DNA of 64,000 nt from JACTMI01 sp964618415 (GCA_964618415.1 CAZUAT010000001.1:1-64000), one strand, 5' to 3'; counted from the stretch's first letter, positions 8,505 through 17,704 are shown. The notes: generated by a model from the sequence alone, not told the origin. Numbers and translations are program-made.

Positions 8505-9386
8505 ATGAAGGGGATTCTTCTGGCCGGCGGCTCCGGCACGCGCCTCTACCCGGTGACCCGCGGCGTCTCCAAGCAGCTGCTGCCGGTCTACGACAAGCCG
8601 ATGGTCTACTACCCGCTCTCGTCACTGATGCTGGCGGGAATCCGGGACATCCTGCTGATCTCGACGCCGGTCGACCTGCCCGGCTTCGAGCGACTGCTCG
8701 GCGACGGCTCGGACTTCGGCATCCGACTCAGCTACGCCCCGCAGCCCCGCCCGGACGGACTCGCGCAGGCCTTTCTGATCGGCCGCGACTTCGTGGGCTC
8801 CGACCGGGTTGCCCTGGCGCTCGGCGACAACATCTTCTATGGGCACGGCTTCCCGGAGGAGCTCCAGCTGGCGGCGGCGCAGACGAGCGGTGCCACTGTC
8901 TTTGCGTACCGGGTGCGCGATCCGCAGCGCTATGGCGTGGTGGAGCTCGACGCCGAAGGCCGTGCCCTGACGCTCGAGGAGAAGCCGTCCGCACCGCGCT
9001 CGAGCTGGGCGGTGACCGGTCTCTACTTTTACGACAACGCGGTGCTGGACATCGCCGCGGGGCTGCGCCCCTCGCCGCGTGGCGAGCTCGAAATCACCGA
9101 TGTCAACCGCGCTTACCTCGCCCAGGGCGCCCTGCGCGTCGCGCGACTCGGCCGCGGCACGGCCTGGCTCGACACCGGCACCCACGAATCGCTGCTGCAG
9201 GCGGGCGAGTTCATCGCCACGGTCGAGCAGCGCCAGGGTCTCAAGGTCGCCTGCCTCGAGGAGATCGCACTGCGGGCCGGGTGGTTGGCGCCCGAGCAAG
9301 TGCTCTCGCTCGCCGCAGGGCTGGGCCGAACCGAGTACGCCGACTACCTGCGACGGGTGGTCGAGGAGCACGCGGACGGGCGATGA
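8505..9386 (+). CDS. rfbA: Glucose-1-phosphate thymidylyltransferase
   Basis: Makes dTDP-glucose from dTTP and glucose-1-phosphate, first step of the dTDP-L-rhamnose pathway; 293 aa, family length. Nucleotidyltransferase signature LLAGGSGTRLYPVT at residues 5-18, then YDKPMVYYPLS, LALGDNIFYG with the metal-binding Asp, and EEKP/TGLYFYD near residues 160-175. No Shine-Dalgarno site; TAGAGT lies 12 nt upstream. The stop overlaps the rfbC ATG (ATGA). The remaining pathway genes (rfbB, rfbD) are not adjacent in this window. Confidence 0.95.
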   Translation: MKGILLAGGSGTRLYPVTRGVSKQLLPVYDKPMVYYPLSSLMLAGIRDILLISTPVDLPGFERLLGDGSDFGIRLSYAPQPRPDGLAQAFLIGRDFVGSDRVALALGDNIFYGHGFPEELQLAAAQTSGATVFAYRVRDPQRYGVVELDAEGRALTLEEKPSAPRSSWAVTGLYFYDNAVLDIAAGLRPSPRGELEITDVNRAYLAQGALRVARLGRGTAWLDTGTHESLLQAGEFIATVEQRQGLKVACLEEIALRAGWLAPEQVLSLAAGLGRTEYADYLRRVVEEHADGR

Positions 9387-9946
9387 AGATCCGCCCCGCC
9401 GATCTGCCGGGCGTGCTCGTCGTCGATCCGCTCGTACACCGCGACGAGCGCGGCTTCTTCCTCGAGGTGTTTCACGCCGCGAAGTTCGCAGCGCTCGGCC
9501 TCGAGGTCGCCTTCGTCCAGGACAATCACTCCCTGTCGCGGCGCGGCACGCTGCGCGGTCTGCACACTCAGACCGCTGACCCGCAGGGCAAGCTGGTGCG
9601 CTGCACCGAAGGGGAGATCTTCGACGTGGCGGTCGACATCCGCCGCGGATCCCCGCACTTCGGGCGCTGGTTCGGCACGCGGCTGTCGGCGGAAAATTTC
9701 CGCCAGCTCTGGATCCCGCCGGATTTCGCACACGGCTTCTGCGTGCTCTCCGAGCGCGCCCAGGTCGAGTACAAGTGCACGACCCTCTACCGACCGGACG
9801 CCGACCTGTCGATCGCCTGGAACGATCCGCAGATCGGGATCGAATGGCCACTCGGCGAACCGATTCTCTCGGCCAAAGACGCTGCGGCGCCGCGCCTGGC
9901 GGAGCTGGCAGAGCGTCTCCCGAGCCTCGCCCCACCGGCCGGCTGA
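9383..9946 (+). CDS. rfbC: dTDP-4-dehydrorhamnose 3,5-epimerase
   Basis: Cupin-fold epimerase acting third in dTDP-L-rhamnose synthesis; 187 aa. Shows HRDERGFFLEVF near the N-terminus, the active-site His in GTLRGLHTQ, DVAVDIRRGSPHFG, and IPPDFAHGFCVLSE, all characteristic of RmlC. Translationally coupled to rfbA through an ATGA overlap, which supports a rhamnose supply role for a surface polysaccharide or glycan. Confidence 0.95.
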   Translation: MKIRPADLPGVLVVDPLVHRDERGFFLEVFHAAKFAALGLEVAFVQDNHSLSRRGTLRGLHTQTADPQGKLVRCTEGEIFDVAVDIRRGSPHFGRWFGTRLSAENFRQLWIPPDFAHGFCVLSERAQVEYKCTTLYRPDADLSIAWNDPQIGIEWPLGEPILSAKDAAAPRLAELAERLPSLAPPAG

Positions 9947-9965
9947 CAGCACGTCACCTCCGGGC

Positions 9966-11393
9966 ATGGAACCGCTCTTCACCGCGCGCGATCGTGAGCA
10001 GCTGACGGCAGCGGGCATCGAGGAGGCCGAGGCCCGCCGACAGTTCGACCTGCTCTCGGCGCCGCGGCGACCGACCCGGCTCGAGCGGCCCTGCACGGTC
10101 GGCGACGGCATCCTCCGCCTGTCGCCCGAGCGCGAGGCCGACCTCGCGGGGCGCGGGGCTCAGGCGGTAGCCGAGGGGCGGGTCAGCCGGTTCGTACCGG
10201 CGTCGGGCGCCGCCACGCGGATGTTCGCGTCCGTGGTCGCGGCGCGCGAGCGCGGCCTCACCCGATCACGCGCGGCACTCGAGGCGGCAGCCCGCGACGG
10301 TGATGTTGCGGCGGCCGATCTGCTGCGCGTCCTCGAGTTGATGCCGCAGCTCGCCCTGGCTCGCCCTCTGGCCGCCCGGTTCGGCGGCCCGGTGGAGCGG
10401 CTGATCGAGCTGGCCGGCGGCCACGGACTCGCTGCGCTGATCGACACGCTGCTCGACGAGTCCGGGCTCGGCGCCGCGCACCTGCCCAAGGCGCTGCTGC
10501 CGTTTCACCTCGACGGAGACCGGGCGGTCACGGCCTTCGAAGAACAGATCGTCGAAGCGGCGAGTTATCTGACCGATGACGAAGGCCGCTGCCGGCTCCA
10601 CTTCACGATCCCGCCCGGAGAGATCGATCGCTTCCAGGCAGCACTCGCCGACTGCCGCGAGCGGCTCGAGCCGGGCGTGCACCTGGAGGCAACCTTCTCC
10701 GAGCAGCAGCGCCGCACCGACACGATCTGCCTCGACGAGGCCGGCCAGCCGGCGCGCGACGCGGACGGCGGACTGATCCTGCGCCCGTCGGGACACGGGG
10801 CGCTGCTGCCCAACCTGGCGGCCACCGGCGGCGACCTGGTGACCATCAAGAACATCGACAACGTCCTGCCGCGCCCTCGACACGGCGAGGTCGCGCACTG
10901 GAAGCGGGTTCTGATCGGTCTGGCCGTCGAGCAGCTCGAAGGCGATCCGGCCAGCGCGGCGGTCCGCCCCATGCGGATCTGCGGCGTCGTGCGCAACGCG
11001 GGCGAACCCGGCGGCGGGCCGTTCTGGGTGGCCGGCGACGATGGGCCGGCGACCCCCCAGATCGTCGAGGCGTCGCAGGTCGACCTGAGCGATCCCGCCC
11101 AGGCCGCCGCCTGGGCCGGGGCGACACACTTCAACCCGGTCGACCTCGTCGTGGCGCTGCGCCGCCCCGACGGGACGCCCCACGAGCTCGAACGGTTCGT
11201 CGACGCGCAGGCCTCGATCGTGTCGACCAAGCCGGTCGCCGGCGGGGTGCTGCGGGTCCTCGAGAGGCCCGGCCTGTGGAACGGCTCGATGGCCGGCTGG
11301 TCGACCCTGTTCGTCGAGGTGCCGGCGACGACCTTCGCACCGGTCAAGACCGTCCTCGATCTGGCTCGCCCCGAGCACGCCGAAGTCGGCTGA
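9966..11393 (+). CDS. DUF4301 family protein
   Basis: 475-aa cytoplasmic protein resembling the DUF4301 family, recognised by RFVPASGAATRMF near residue 79 and by the patterns LPKALLPFH, TFSEQQRRTDTI and RPSGHGALLPNL. The PASGAATRM and KALLPFH segments recall a nucleotidyltransferase-like sugar-nucleotide fold, but catalytic function is not established and I do not assign one. It lies 20 bp downstream of rfbC on the same strand, so co-transcription with the rhamnose genes is possible. No signal peptide or membrane segment is visible. Confidence 0.8.
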   Translation: MEPLFTARDREQLTAAGIEEAEARRQFDLLSAPRRPTRLERPCTVGDGILRLSPEREADLAGRGAQAVAEGRVSRFVPASGAATRMFASVVAARERGLTRSRAALEAAARDGDVAAADLLRVLELMPQLALARPLAARFGGPVERLIELAGGHGLAALIDTLLDESGLGAAHLPKALLPFHLDGDRAVTAFEEQIVEAASYLTDDEGRCRLHFTIPPGEIDRFQAALADCRERLEPGVHLEATFSEQQRRTDTICLDEAGQPARDADGGLILRPSGHGALLPNLAATGGDLVTIKNIDNVLPRPRHGEVAHWKRVLIGLAVEQLEGDPASAAVRPMRICGVVRNAGEPGGGPFWVAGDDGPATPQIVEASQVDLSDPAQAAAWAGATHFNPVDLVVALRRPDGTPHELERFVDAQASIVSTKPVAGGVLRVLERPGLWNGSMAGWSTLFVEVPATTFAPVKTVLDLARPEHAEVG

Positions 11394-11463
11394 GGCCGGC
11401 GGCTTGCCGCCCCTCCCCACGCCGGTTACGATCCGCGCTGCCTGCATACCGCCGGGAGGCCCC

Positions 11464-12612
11464 ATGGCACGTCTTTTCGTCCCGCTCGAATCGCGCCCCG
11501 GAGAACGTCGCGTCGCCGCGGTCCCGGAGACGGTGCGCAAGCTGGTCGCCGCCGGCCTGGAAGTCGAGTTCGAACGCGGCGCCGGGCTGGCCGCGGGCCA
11601 CCCGGACGAGCAGTACGTCGAAGCCGGGGCCACGGCGGTCGCGTCGGCGCCGGCGGCCTGCGCGGGCGCCGACCTGGTCCTGCGGGTCGCGCCGCCCACC
11701 GAAGAGGAGGCCGCGGCACTCCGGTCGGGGGCGGTGCTGATCTCGATGCTCGACCCGTTCCGCAATCTCGGCCTCGTCCGCCGCCTGGCCGAGCGGGGAG
11801 TGACCGCCTTCGCCATGGAGCTGGTGCCGCGCACGACCCGCGCGCAGGCGATGGACGTGCTCTCCTCGCAGGCGTCGATCGCCGGGTACAAGGCCGTCCT
11901 GCTGGCCGCCGGCCGGCTCGGCAAGTACTTTCCGCAGCTGATGACGGCCGCCGGCACGGTGCAGCCGGCGCGGGTGGTGATCCTCGGCGCCGGCGTGGCC
12001 GGCTTGCAGGCGCTCGCGACCGCCCGTCGACTGGGCGCCGTGGTCGAGGTCTCCGACGTCCGGGCGGCGGTCAAGGAGCAGGTCGAGTCGCTCGGCGGCC
12101 GATTCATCGACCTTCCCGAGATGGGTTCGGCCGAAGGAGCCGGCGGCTACGCCAAGGAGGTCACTCAGGAGTTCCTCGACCGCCAGCGCGAGATCCTCAC
12201 CGCCCGCGTCGCCCAGGCGGACGTGGTGATCACGACCGCTCAGGTGCCGGGCCGCCGCGCGCCCGTGCTGCTGACCGCAGCGATGGTCGCCGCCATGAAG
12301 CCCGGCGGAGTGGTCGTCGACCTGGCCGCCTCGACCGGCGGCAACTGCGAGCTGACCGTCGCCGACCAGGAGGTCCGCCACGGCGGCGTGCTCATCCTGG
12401 GCCCCGGCAACCTCGCCGCCGAGCTGGCGCACGACGCCAGCCTGCTCTATGCCCGCAACGTCTTCAACTTCGTCAAGCTGCTCTGGAAGGAGAAGCAGCT
12501 GGGCGTGCCGCTGGATGACGAGGTCGTCAGTGGCACCCTGCTCACGCACCAGGGCCAGGTGCACAATCCGGCCCTCGCCTCACTGCTGACCGATTCCGCC
12601 GTCCGCGCCTGA
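11464..12612 (+). CDS. pntAA: NAD(P) transhydrogenase alpha subunit, NAD-binding domain protein (PntAA type)
   Basis: 382-aa protein matching domain I of proton-translocating transhydrogenase (split-subunit PntAA form). Family marks: ESRPGERRVAAVPETV at the N-terminus, the RQ-loop-like SSQASIAGYKAVLLAA, Rossmann motif VILGAGVAGLQA near residue 180, EMGSAEGAGGYAKE, and GPGNLAAELAHDAS. It binds NAD(H) and needs PntAB and PntB membrane/NADP subunits, which do not follow here: the next gene is a delta-60 repeat protein. Alanine dehydrogenase is related but lacks this N-terminal and EMGSAEGAGGYA pattern. GGGAGG gives a ribosome binding site 5 nt before the ATG. Confidence 0.88.
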   Translation: MARLFVPLESRPGERRVAAVPETVRKLVAAGLEVEFERGAGLAAGHPDEQYVEAGATAVASAPAACAGADLVLRVAPPTEEEAAALRSGAVLISMLDPFRNLGLVRRLAERGVTAFAMELVPRTTRAQAMDVLSSQASIAGYKAVLLAAGRLGKYFPQLMTAAGTVQPARVVILGAGVAGLQALATARRLGAVVEVSDVRAAVKEQVESLGGRFIDLPEMGSAEGAGGYAKEVTQEFLDRQREILTARVAQADVVITTAQVPGRRAPVLLTAAMVAAMKPGGVVVDLAASTGGNCELTVADQEVRHGGVLILGPGNLAAELAHDASLLYARNVFNFVKLLWKEKQLGVPLDDEVVSGTLLTHQGQVHNPALASLLTDSAVRA

Positions 12613-12682
12613 GGCGGCCGGACGCGTCGATCGGCTGGCCGGATCGGCGCCGCGATCGCGTACCGTCGTCAGGAGGTTTCCC

Positions 12683-14125
12683 ATGGTCCGACTCTCTGGG
12701 TGCCCGGCGGTCCTCGCCTGGGCCGTCACCACCGCGCTGCTCGCCGGACAGTCACTCCGAGCGCAGACTCCTGGAACGCTCGACGCCAGCTTCGGCAACG
12801 GCGGGCTGCGGCACGTGAACATCCCGGTCAATGGCTCGCCCCGCTCGAACAACGCGACCGGGCTCTTCGTCCAGCCCGACGGCAGGATCGTCCTGGGCGG
12901 CGCCGCCATCACCGACGGCACCGGTCCGCAGCGGATGGTGGCAGTCCGGCTGACCGCTGCCGGCGACCTCGATGTCACCTTCAGCGGCGACGGGATCGCC
13001 ATCATCGACGGCGATCCAGACGACGACGGCAACCCCCGGTTCGTCGACGGCCGCGTCGCACCCGGTCCTTCCGGCGGGGTCTATCTGTTCAACGGCGTGC
13101 TGTCGAGCGACAACATCGGGACCGGCTGGTCGCTGGCCCGGCTCAATGCCAGCGGCGGGCTGGTGGGTTCCTTCGGCGACGGCGGACTGGTGAAACGGAT
13201 CGACCTGATGCAGGGGTTTGCCGACATCGTGGCGCTCGGCAACGGCCGCCCGGTCGTGCTGGACGACTACTTCGACGAAGGGGGCACGATCCCCAACAAC
13301 GACTGGGCCGTGCGGCGCTACCTGCCGACCGGCCTGCCCGACACGAACTTCGGCAACGGTGGGACGCGCGTCGTCGGCTTCAACCTCGGCGAACTGTGGG
13401 ACGACTACGCGTTCGTCCTCGCCCAGCAGCCCGACGGAAAGCTGGTGGCCGCCGGCGCCGCCGAAGTCGGAACGACCTCCGAGAACCTGGACTTTGCCGT
13501 CGCGCGCCTGACCGCCGGCGGCGGCTTCGACACCTCGTTCAGCGGCGACGGCCGCGCGGTGATCGACATGGGGGCCGACGACGACACGGTGCGCGCGATC
13601 GCGATCGACCACTCGCGCCGGATCTACCTCGCCGGCGTCAGCGGTGGCGACTGCGCGATCGTGCGGCTGCTGCCGAACGGAAGCCTCGATTCGTCCTTCT
13701 CGGGCGACGGCAAGCTGAAGTTCAGCTTTGCCTCCGACACCCCCGGCGCCTTCGATCAAGCCTTTGGCCTGGTGCCGCAGGGGGACGGCAAGCTCCTGGT
13801 CGTCGGTCGCGCCACTACGACAGCGGGTACCGGCCGACGGGTCGGGGTGGCGCGACTGAACGAGAACGGCAGCTTCGACGCCACGTTCTCGAGCCTGTCC
13901 GGTCGACCGGGTCGCCAGATCTTCGACTGGTCGACAGCGAGCGGCACGGTTTCGGTCGGTCGGACCGTTGCGCTTGCGGGCGACGGTCGGATCGTGGTCG
14001 CCGGGGGCGCCGAGCGCGCCCCAGGCGACATGGACTTCGTCGCTGCCCGGCTCCGCAACGACTACATCTTTGCCGACAGCTTCGACTGGGGCGGCTTCGG
14101 CCACTGGTCCTCACATACCGACTGA
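12683..14125 (+). CDS. Secreted delta-60 repeat protein (copy 1)
   Basis: 480-aa exported protein of unknown function. Signal peptide at residues 1-27 (LAWAVTTALLAGQSLRAQ). Then about six delta-60 beta-propeller-like repeats, each pairing a QPDGKLVAAG-type strand with ARLTAxGxxDxSFSGDG. The C-terminus is NDYIFADSFDWGGFGHW. Copy 2 lies 77 bp downstream with the same architecture and C-terminal motif. AGGAGGT precedes the ATG. Such proteins probably form extracellular or surface propellers; ligand unknown. The shared C-terminal FADxFDxG..W motif may be a sorting signal (inference). Confidence 0.85.
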   Translation: MVRLSGCPAVLAWAVTTALLAGQSLRAQTPGTLDASFGNGGLRHVNIPVNGSPRSNNATGLFVQPDGRIVLGGAAITDGTGPQRMVAVRLTAAGDLDVTFSGDGIAIIDGDPDDDGNPRFVDGRVAPGPSGGVYLFNGVLSSDNIGTGWSLARLNASGGLVGSFGDGGLVKRIDLMQGFADIVALGNGRPVVLDDYFDEGGTIPNNDWAVRRYLPTGLPDTNFGNGGTRVVGFNLGELWDDYAFVLAQQPDGKLVAAGAAEVGTTSENLDFAVARLTAGGGFDTSFSGDGRAVIDMGADDDTVRAIAIDHSRRIYLAGVSGGDCAIVRLLPNGSLDSSFSGDGKLKFSFASDTPGAFDQAFGLVPQGDGKLLVVGRATTTAGTGRRVGVARLNENGSFDATFSSLSGRPGRQIFDWSTASGTVSVGRTVALAGDGRIVVAGGAERAPGDMDFVAARLRNDYIFADSFDWGGFGHWSSHTD

Positions 14126-14202
14126 GGCAGTCACCCGCGTCCGCGAACCAGCGATAGCATGGTTGTTCGGTCCACGGATCGAACTTCCCAGTCGAGGTAT
14201 TC

Positions 14203-15648
14203 ATGTCGCGCATGCCCCCGGTGCTGTCCGCTTTCCGCCCGCTTCCTGCCGTCGTCCTCACGACGCTCGCTCTGAGCGCCGGCTCGGCCGTCGCCCAGGC
14301 TCCCGGCACGATCGACAGTTCGTTCGGAGACGCCGGCAAGAAAGTGATCGACGTGCCGATCGGCGGCAATCCGCGCAGCAACATCTGTTTCGACATCGCC
14401 GTGCAGCCCGACGGCCGAATTCTGCTTTCCGGTTCGGCATCGCTGATCGGCGCCGCGAGCGGTCCGGAGCGGATGGCGGCAGCGCGGCTGATGCCGAACG
14501 GAGCCCTGGACGGTTCGTTCGGAGATGGCGGCATCGTGCGCGTCAACGCGGGCGGCGCTTCGACGCAGTACTACGACGGCCGGGTCGAGTTCGCTCCCGG
14601 CGGGGGTGCATTTCTCTTCCACGGCACCGACGCGTCGCCGGTCGGCTGGGCGCTTGCCCGCCTCACCGCCAACGGCAGCCTGGACACGGGATTCCACGGG
14701 GACGGCATCCTGACGGCTGCACAGGCCGACCTGGGCGCCGGCGACGTCGGTGTCCAGCCGGACGGCAAGCCGCTCGTGCTCGACGACTACCTGGCCGCCA
14801 ATCAGGACATGTCGATCAGCCGCCGACTGACCAACGGGGCGGCCGATCCGGGCTTCGGCGTGGGCGGATGGCGCGCCGTCGGCTTCGACATCGGCAGCCT
14901 CAAGCACGACGTCGCGCGAGTCGTGCTCGTGCAGCCCGACGGCAAGATTCTGATCGCCGGTCGCGCCGAGGCGTCGGCCTCGAACGCCGACTTCGCTGTC
15001 GCCCGGCTCACGGCTACCGGGGCGCTCGATCCGACCTTCAGCGGTGACGGCAAGGTCACCCTCTCGTTCGATCTCCCGATCGGCAACTGGGACGAGGCGC
15101 GAGCGCTGGCGGTCGATGATCGCGGTCGTATCTACGTCGGCGGCGTCGCGGGCAGCAACGGCGGCAGCAGTTCGCCCAACGAGGCGGCGATTGCCCGGCT
15201 GCTTCCGGACGGCAGCCTCGACCCCTCATTCTCGGGCGACGGCAAGCTGACCTTCAGTTTCAACGCCCCGACGGTGGCCAACTCCTACGATCAGATCTTC
15301 GGCCTCGCTCTGCAGGGGGATGGCCGCATCGTCGCTGCCGGGCGCGCCACCAACGCCGCCGGCGGCGGCCGCTGGTTCGGTGCCGCGCGCATCCGCGAGA
15401 ACGGCACCCTCGACCCCACCTTCGCCGATGACGGCACGACGGCGTTCAACACCGCGACCGGCAGCGGCTCGATTTCGGTCGGTCGCGCGGTCGCGCTCGC
15501 CGCGGACGGACGGATCCTGGTCGCGGGCGGCGGTGAGACGGCGGCCCAGGACAACGCATTCGTCGTCGTCCGACTGCACAACGACTATGTCTTCGCGGAC
15601 GGCTTCGACCATGGGTCGGCCGCCGCCTGGGTCGTCACCGGACCCTGA
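14203..15648 (+). CDS. Secreted delta-60 repeat protein (copy 2)
   Basis: 481-aa paralogue of the upstream gene, with signal peptide (VVLTTLALSAGSAVAQAPG, after Phe/Pro-rich start) and the same order of delta-60 repeats. Recurring words are QPDGRILLSG, ARLTANGSLDTGFHGDG and LDPSFSGDGKLTFSF. It ends in NDYVFADGFDHGSAAAWV. The first mature residues (APGTIDSSFGDAGKK) align with copy 1 (TPGTLDASFGNGGLR), so the pair arose by gene duplication. GAGG lies before the ATG. Function unknown; likely extracellular or outer-membrane associated. Confidence 0.85.
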   Translation: MSRMPPVLSAFRPLPAVVLTTLALSAGSAVAQAPGTIDSSFGDAGKKVIDVPIGGNPRSNICFDIAVQPDGRILLSGSASLIGAASGPERMAAARLMPNGALDGSFGDGGIVRVNAGGASTQYYDGRVEFAPGGGAFLFHGTDASPVGWALARLTANGSLDTGFHGDGILTAAQADLGAGDVGVQPDGKPLVLDDYLAANQDMSISRRLTNGAADPGFGVGGWRAVGFDIGSLKHDVARVVLVQPDGKILIAGRAEASASNADFAVARLTATGALDPTFSGDGKVTLSFDLPIGNWDEARALAVDDRGRIYVGGVAGSNGGSSSPNEAAIARLLPDGSLDPSFSGDGKLTFSFNAPTVANSYDQIFGLALQGDGRIVAAGRATNAAGGGRWFGAARIRENGTLDPTFADDGTTAFNTATGSGSISVGRAVALAADGRILVAGGGETAAQDNAFVVVRLHNDYVFADGFDHGSAAAWVVTGP

Positions 15649-15681
15649 CCGCCCCCCTGGGACGCGCTTCCGCACGCTCCG

Positions 15682-15701
15682 CCCCGGCGGTCGCGCCGGG
15701 G
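15682..15701. terminator. GC-rich hairpin between delta-60 copy 2 and GCS2-CBS gene
   Basis: Perfect 8-bp arms CCCCGGCG and CGCCGGGG around a GTCG loop. No T-tract follows, so this is at best a weak or factor-dependent terminator. A TACACT hexamer at 15713-15718 downstream may be the -10 box of the next gene. Confidence 0.4.
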
Positions 15702-15759
15702 TGGGCTTGGGCTACACTCCCGGCCGACAGCCCGGACAGCTGAAGGGGGAGAGATCGGC

Positions 15760-17673
15760 ATGGGGCAGCAGGACGTCAAGGAACTCGCACCCGAGAGTCT
15801 GCGTTCGTTCACCCGTCACCTGCTCGCCGACCTGCGCGCCCTCGAGGTGATGCTCGACCGCGGCACGCTCGAGAGCGGCGTGCGACGGATCGGCGCCGAA
15901 CAGGAGCTGTTCCTGCTCGATCGGCGGTTTCGGCCGGCGCCGATCGCGGTCGAGCTGATCGAGCGCCTGCAGGACCCCCACTTCACGACCGAGGTGGCCC
16001 GTTTCAACCTCGAGTTCAACTCCGATCCGCTCGACTTCGGCGGCGACTGCCTGTCCCGGCTCGCCGCTCAGCTGACGCAACTCAACAGCCAGGCGCGTGC
16101 TGCCGCGCGCGACATGGATTCCGAGATCATCATGATCGGCATCCTGCCGACGATCGACATCTCGGATCTCACTCTCGAGAACATGACCCCGAAGCCGCGC
16201 TACTTCGCGCTCAACGAGGCGATGCGGCGCCTGCGCGGCAAGGACTGGGAGTTCTACATCAAGGGGGCCGACGAGCTGATCATCCGGCACGACAGCGTGA
16301 TGGTGGAGGCCTGCAACACCAGCTTCCAGCTGCACTACCAGGTCGGTCCGGAGGAGTTCGCGCCGCTCTACAACGTCACCCAGGCGGTTGCCGGGCCCGT
16401 CCTCGCCGCAGCCTGCAACTCGCCGATGCTGTTCGGCCGCCGCCTTTGGCGCGAGACGCGGATCGCCCTGTTTCAGCAGTCGGTCGACCACCGCGCGGCC
16501 GGCCTCCATCTGCGCGAACAGGCGCCCCGCGTCTCGTTCGGGCGGCGGTGGGTCGACGATTCCGTGCTCGAGATCTTCCGCGAGGACATCACCCGGTTCA
16601 AGGTGCTGCTGTCGGCGGACATCGACGAGGACTCGCTCGGCTGCCTGGCGGCGGGCCAGGTCCCGGGCCTCCAGGCGCTGCGTCTGCACAACGGCACGAT
16701 CTACCGCTGGACGCGGCCCTGCTACGGCGTCTTCGACGGCAGGCCGCATCTGCGCATCGAGAACCGGATCTTGCCGTCCGGGCCGACGGTGCTCGACGAG
16801 ATGGCCAACGCCGCCTTCTGGTTCGGCCTGCTGTCCGGCGTCTCCCGCAACTTCCCCGACATCCGCAAGGTCATGGACTTCGACACCGCGCACGAGAACT
16901 TCGTCGCCGCGGCGCGGCTCGGGCTGCGGGCCCAGTTCGGCTGGCCCGGCCACCAGCAGGTGCCGGCCGATGAGCTGATCCTCAAGGAGCTGCTGCCGCT
17001 CGCCCGTGAGGGGCTGCAGACGCGCGGCATCGTCAGCGCGGACATCGACGGCTACCTCGGAGTCCTCGAGGAGCGGATCCGCAGCGGTCGGACCGGGTCG
17101 CAGTGGCAGCTCGACTCGTGGGCGGCGATGCGCGAGCAGGGCGGCCGCGCCGAACGACTGGCGGCGATCACCGCGGCGGCGATCGAGCACCAGAGCGCCG
17201 ATCTGCCGGTGCATCGCTGGCCGATCGCCCGCCTCGAGAACGCCGGCGGATGGGAGAAGCACTACGCCCGCGTCGAGCAGTTCATGACCACCGACCTGAT
17301 TACGGTCGGCCCCGACGAAGGGGTGGAACTGGTCGCCAACCTGATGAAGTGGAAGAAGATCCGCCACGTGCCGGTGGAGGACGCCGACCACCAGCTGATC
17401 GGCGTGATCTCGCAGCGGTCGTTGATCACCCTGCTCGCCGATCGTTCCGCCGACCTGGGCAAAGGACCGGTGCCGGTGCGCGAGGTGATGTCGACCGACA
17501 TGGTGACCGTCGCCCCCGAGACGCCGACCCTGGAAGCCATCCGGCTGATGCGCCAGCATCGGGTGGGCAGCCTGCCGGTGCTCAAGGACGGCCGGCTGGT
17601 CGGCATCGTCACGGAGTTCGACTTCCTCAAGATCGCCGGCCAGCTGCTCGAGAAGCAGCTCGGCGCCCAGTAG
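15760..17673 (+). CDS. Glutamate-cysteine ligase-like (GCS2) protein fused to two CBS domains
   Basis: 637-aa cytoplasmic fusion. Residues about 30-480 match the carboxylate-amine ligase GCS2/YbdK group: GAEQELFLLD near residue 45 (acidic metal/ATP site), RFNLEFNSDP, a helical NTSFQLHYQV segment and RIENRILPSGPT. Residues about 504-560 and 572-630 are two CBS domains (MTTDLITVGPDEGVELV and VMSTDMVTVAPETPTLEAI), which normally bind adenine nucleotides and regulate the attached enzyme. GCS2 alone would be about 370-480 residues, so the fusion suggests nucleotide control of an amide-bond ligase. Whether it makes gamma-glutamylcysteine is uncertain. AAGGGGGAGAG lies 7 nt before the ATG. Confidence 0.85.
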   Translation: MGQQDVKELAPESLRSFTRHLLADLRALEVMLDRGTLESGVRRIGAEQELFLLDRRFRPAPIAVELIERLQDPHFTTEVARFNLEFNSDPLDFGGDCLSRLAAQLTQLNSQARAAARDMDSEIIMIGILPTIDISDLTLENMTPKPRYFALNEAMRRLRGKDWEFYIKGADELIIRHDSVMVEACNTSFQLHYQVGPEEFAPLYNVTQAVAGPVLAAACNSPMLFGRRLWRETRIALFQQSVDHRAAGLHLREQAPRVSFGRRWVDDSVLEIFREDITRFKVLLSADIDEDSLGCLAAGQVPGLQALRLHNGTIYRWTRPCYGVFDGRPHLRIENRILPSGPTVLDEMANAAFWFGLLSGVSRNFPDIRKVMDFDTAHENFVAAARLGLRAQFGWPGHQQVPADELILKELLPLAREGLQTRGIVSADIDGYLGVLEERIRSGRTGSQWQLDSWAAMREQGGRAERLAAITAAAIEHQSADLPVHRWPIARLENAGGWEKHYARVEQFMTTDLITVGPDEGVELVANLMKWKKIRHVPVEDADHQLIGVISQRSLITLLADRSADLGKGPVPVREVMSTDMVTVAPETPTLEAIRLMRQHRVGSLPVLKDGRLVGIVTEFDFLKIAGQLLEKQLGAQ

Positions 17674-17698
17674 CGCCACCGCGCCGGAAGGCGGCGCT
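17672..17698. terminator. Imperfect hairpin between convergent genes
   Basis: Outer arms AGCGCC and GGCGCT enclose an inner CGCC-GGAA-GGCG tetraloop hairpin in the 31-bp gap between the GCS2-CBS gene and the convergent sulfatase-like gene. No T-run on either side, so bidirectional termination is only suggested. Confidence 0.35.
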
Positions 17699-17704
17699 CC
17701 AGGG

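Noticed and set aside
11464..12612. Alanine dehydrogenase
   Set aside because: The EMGSAEGAGGYAKE segment, RQ-loop-like region and length fit PntAA; alanine dehydrogenase active-site context is not seen.
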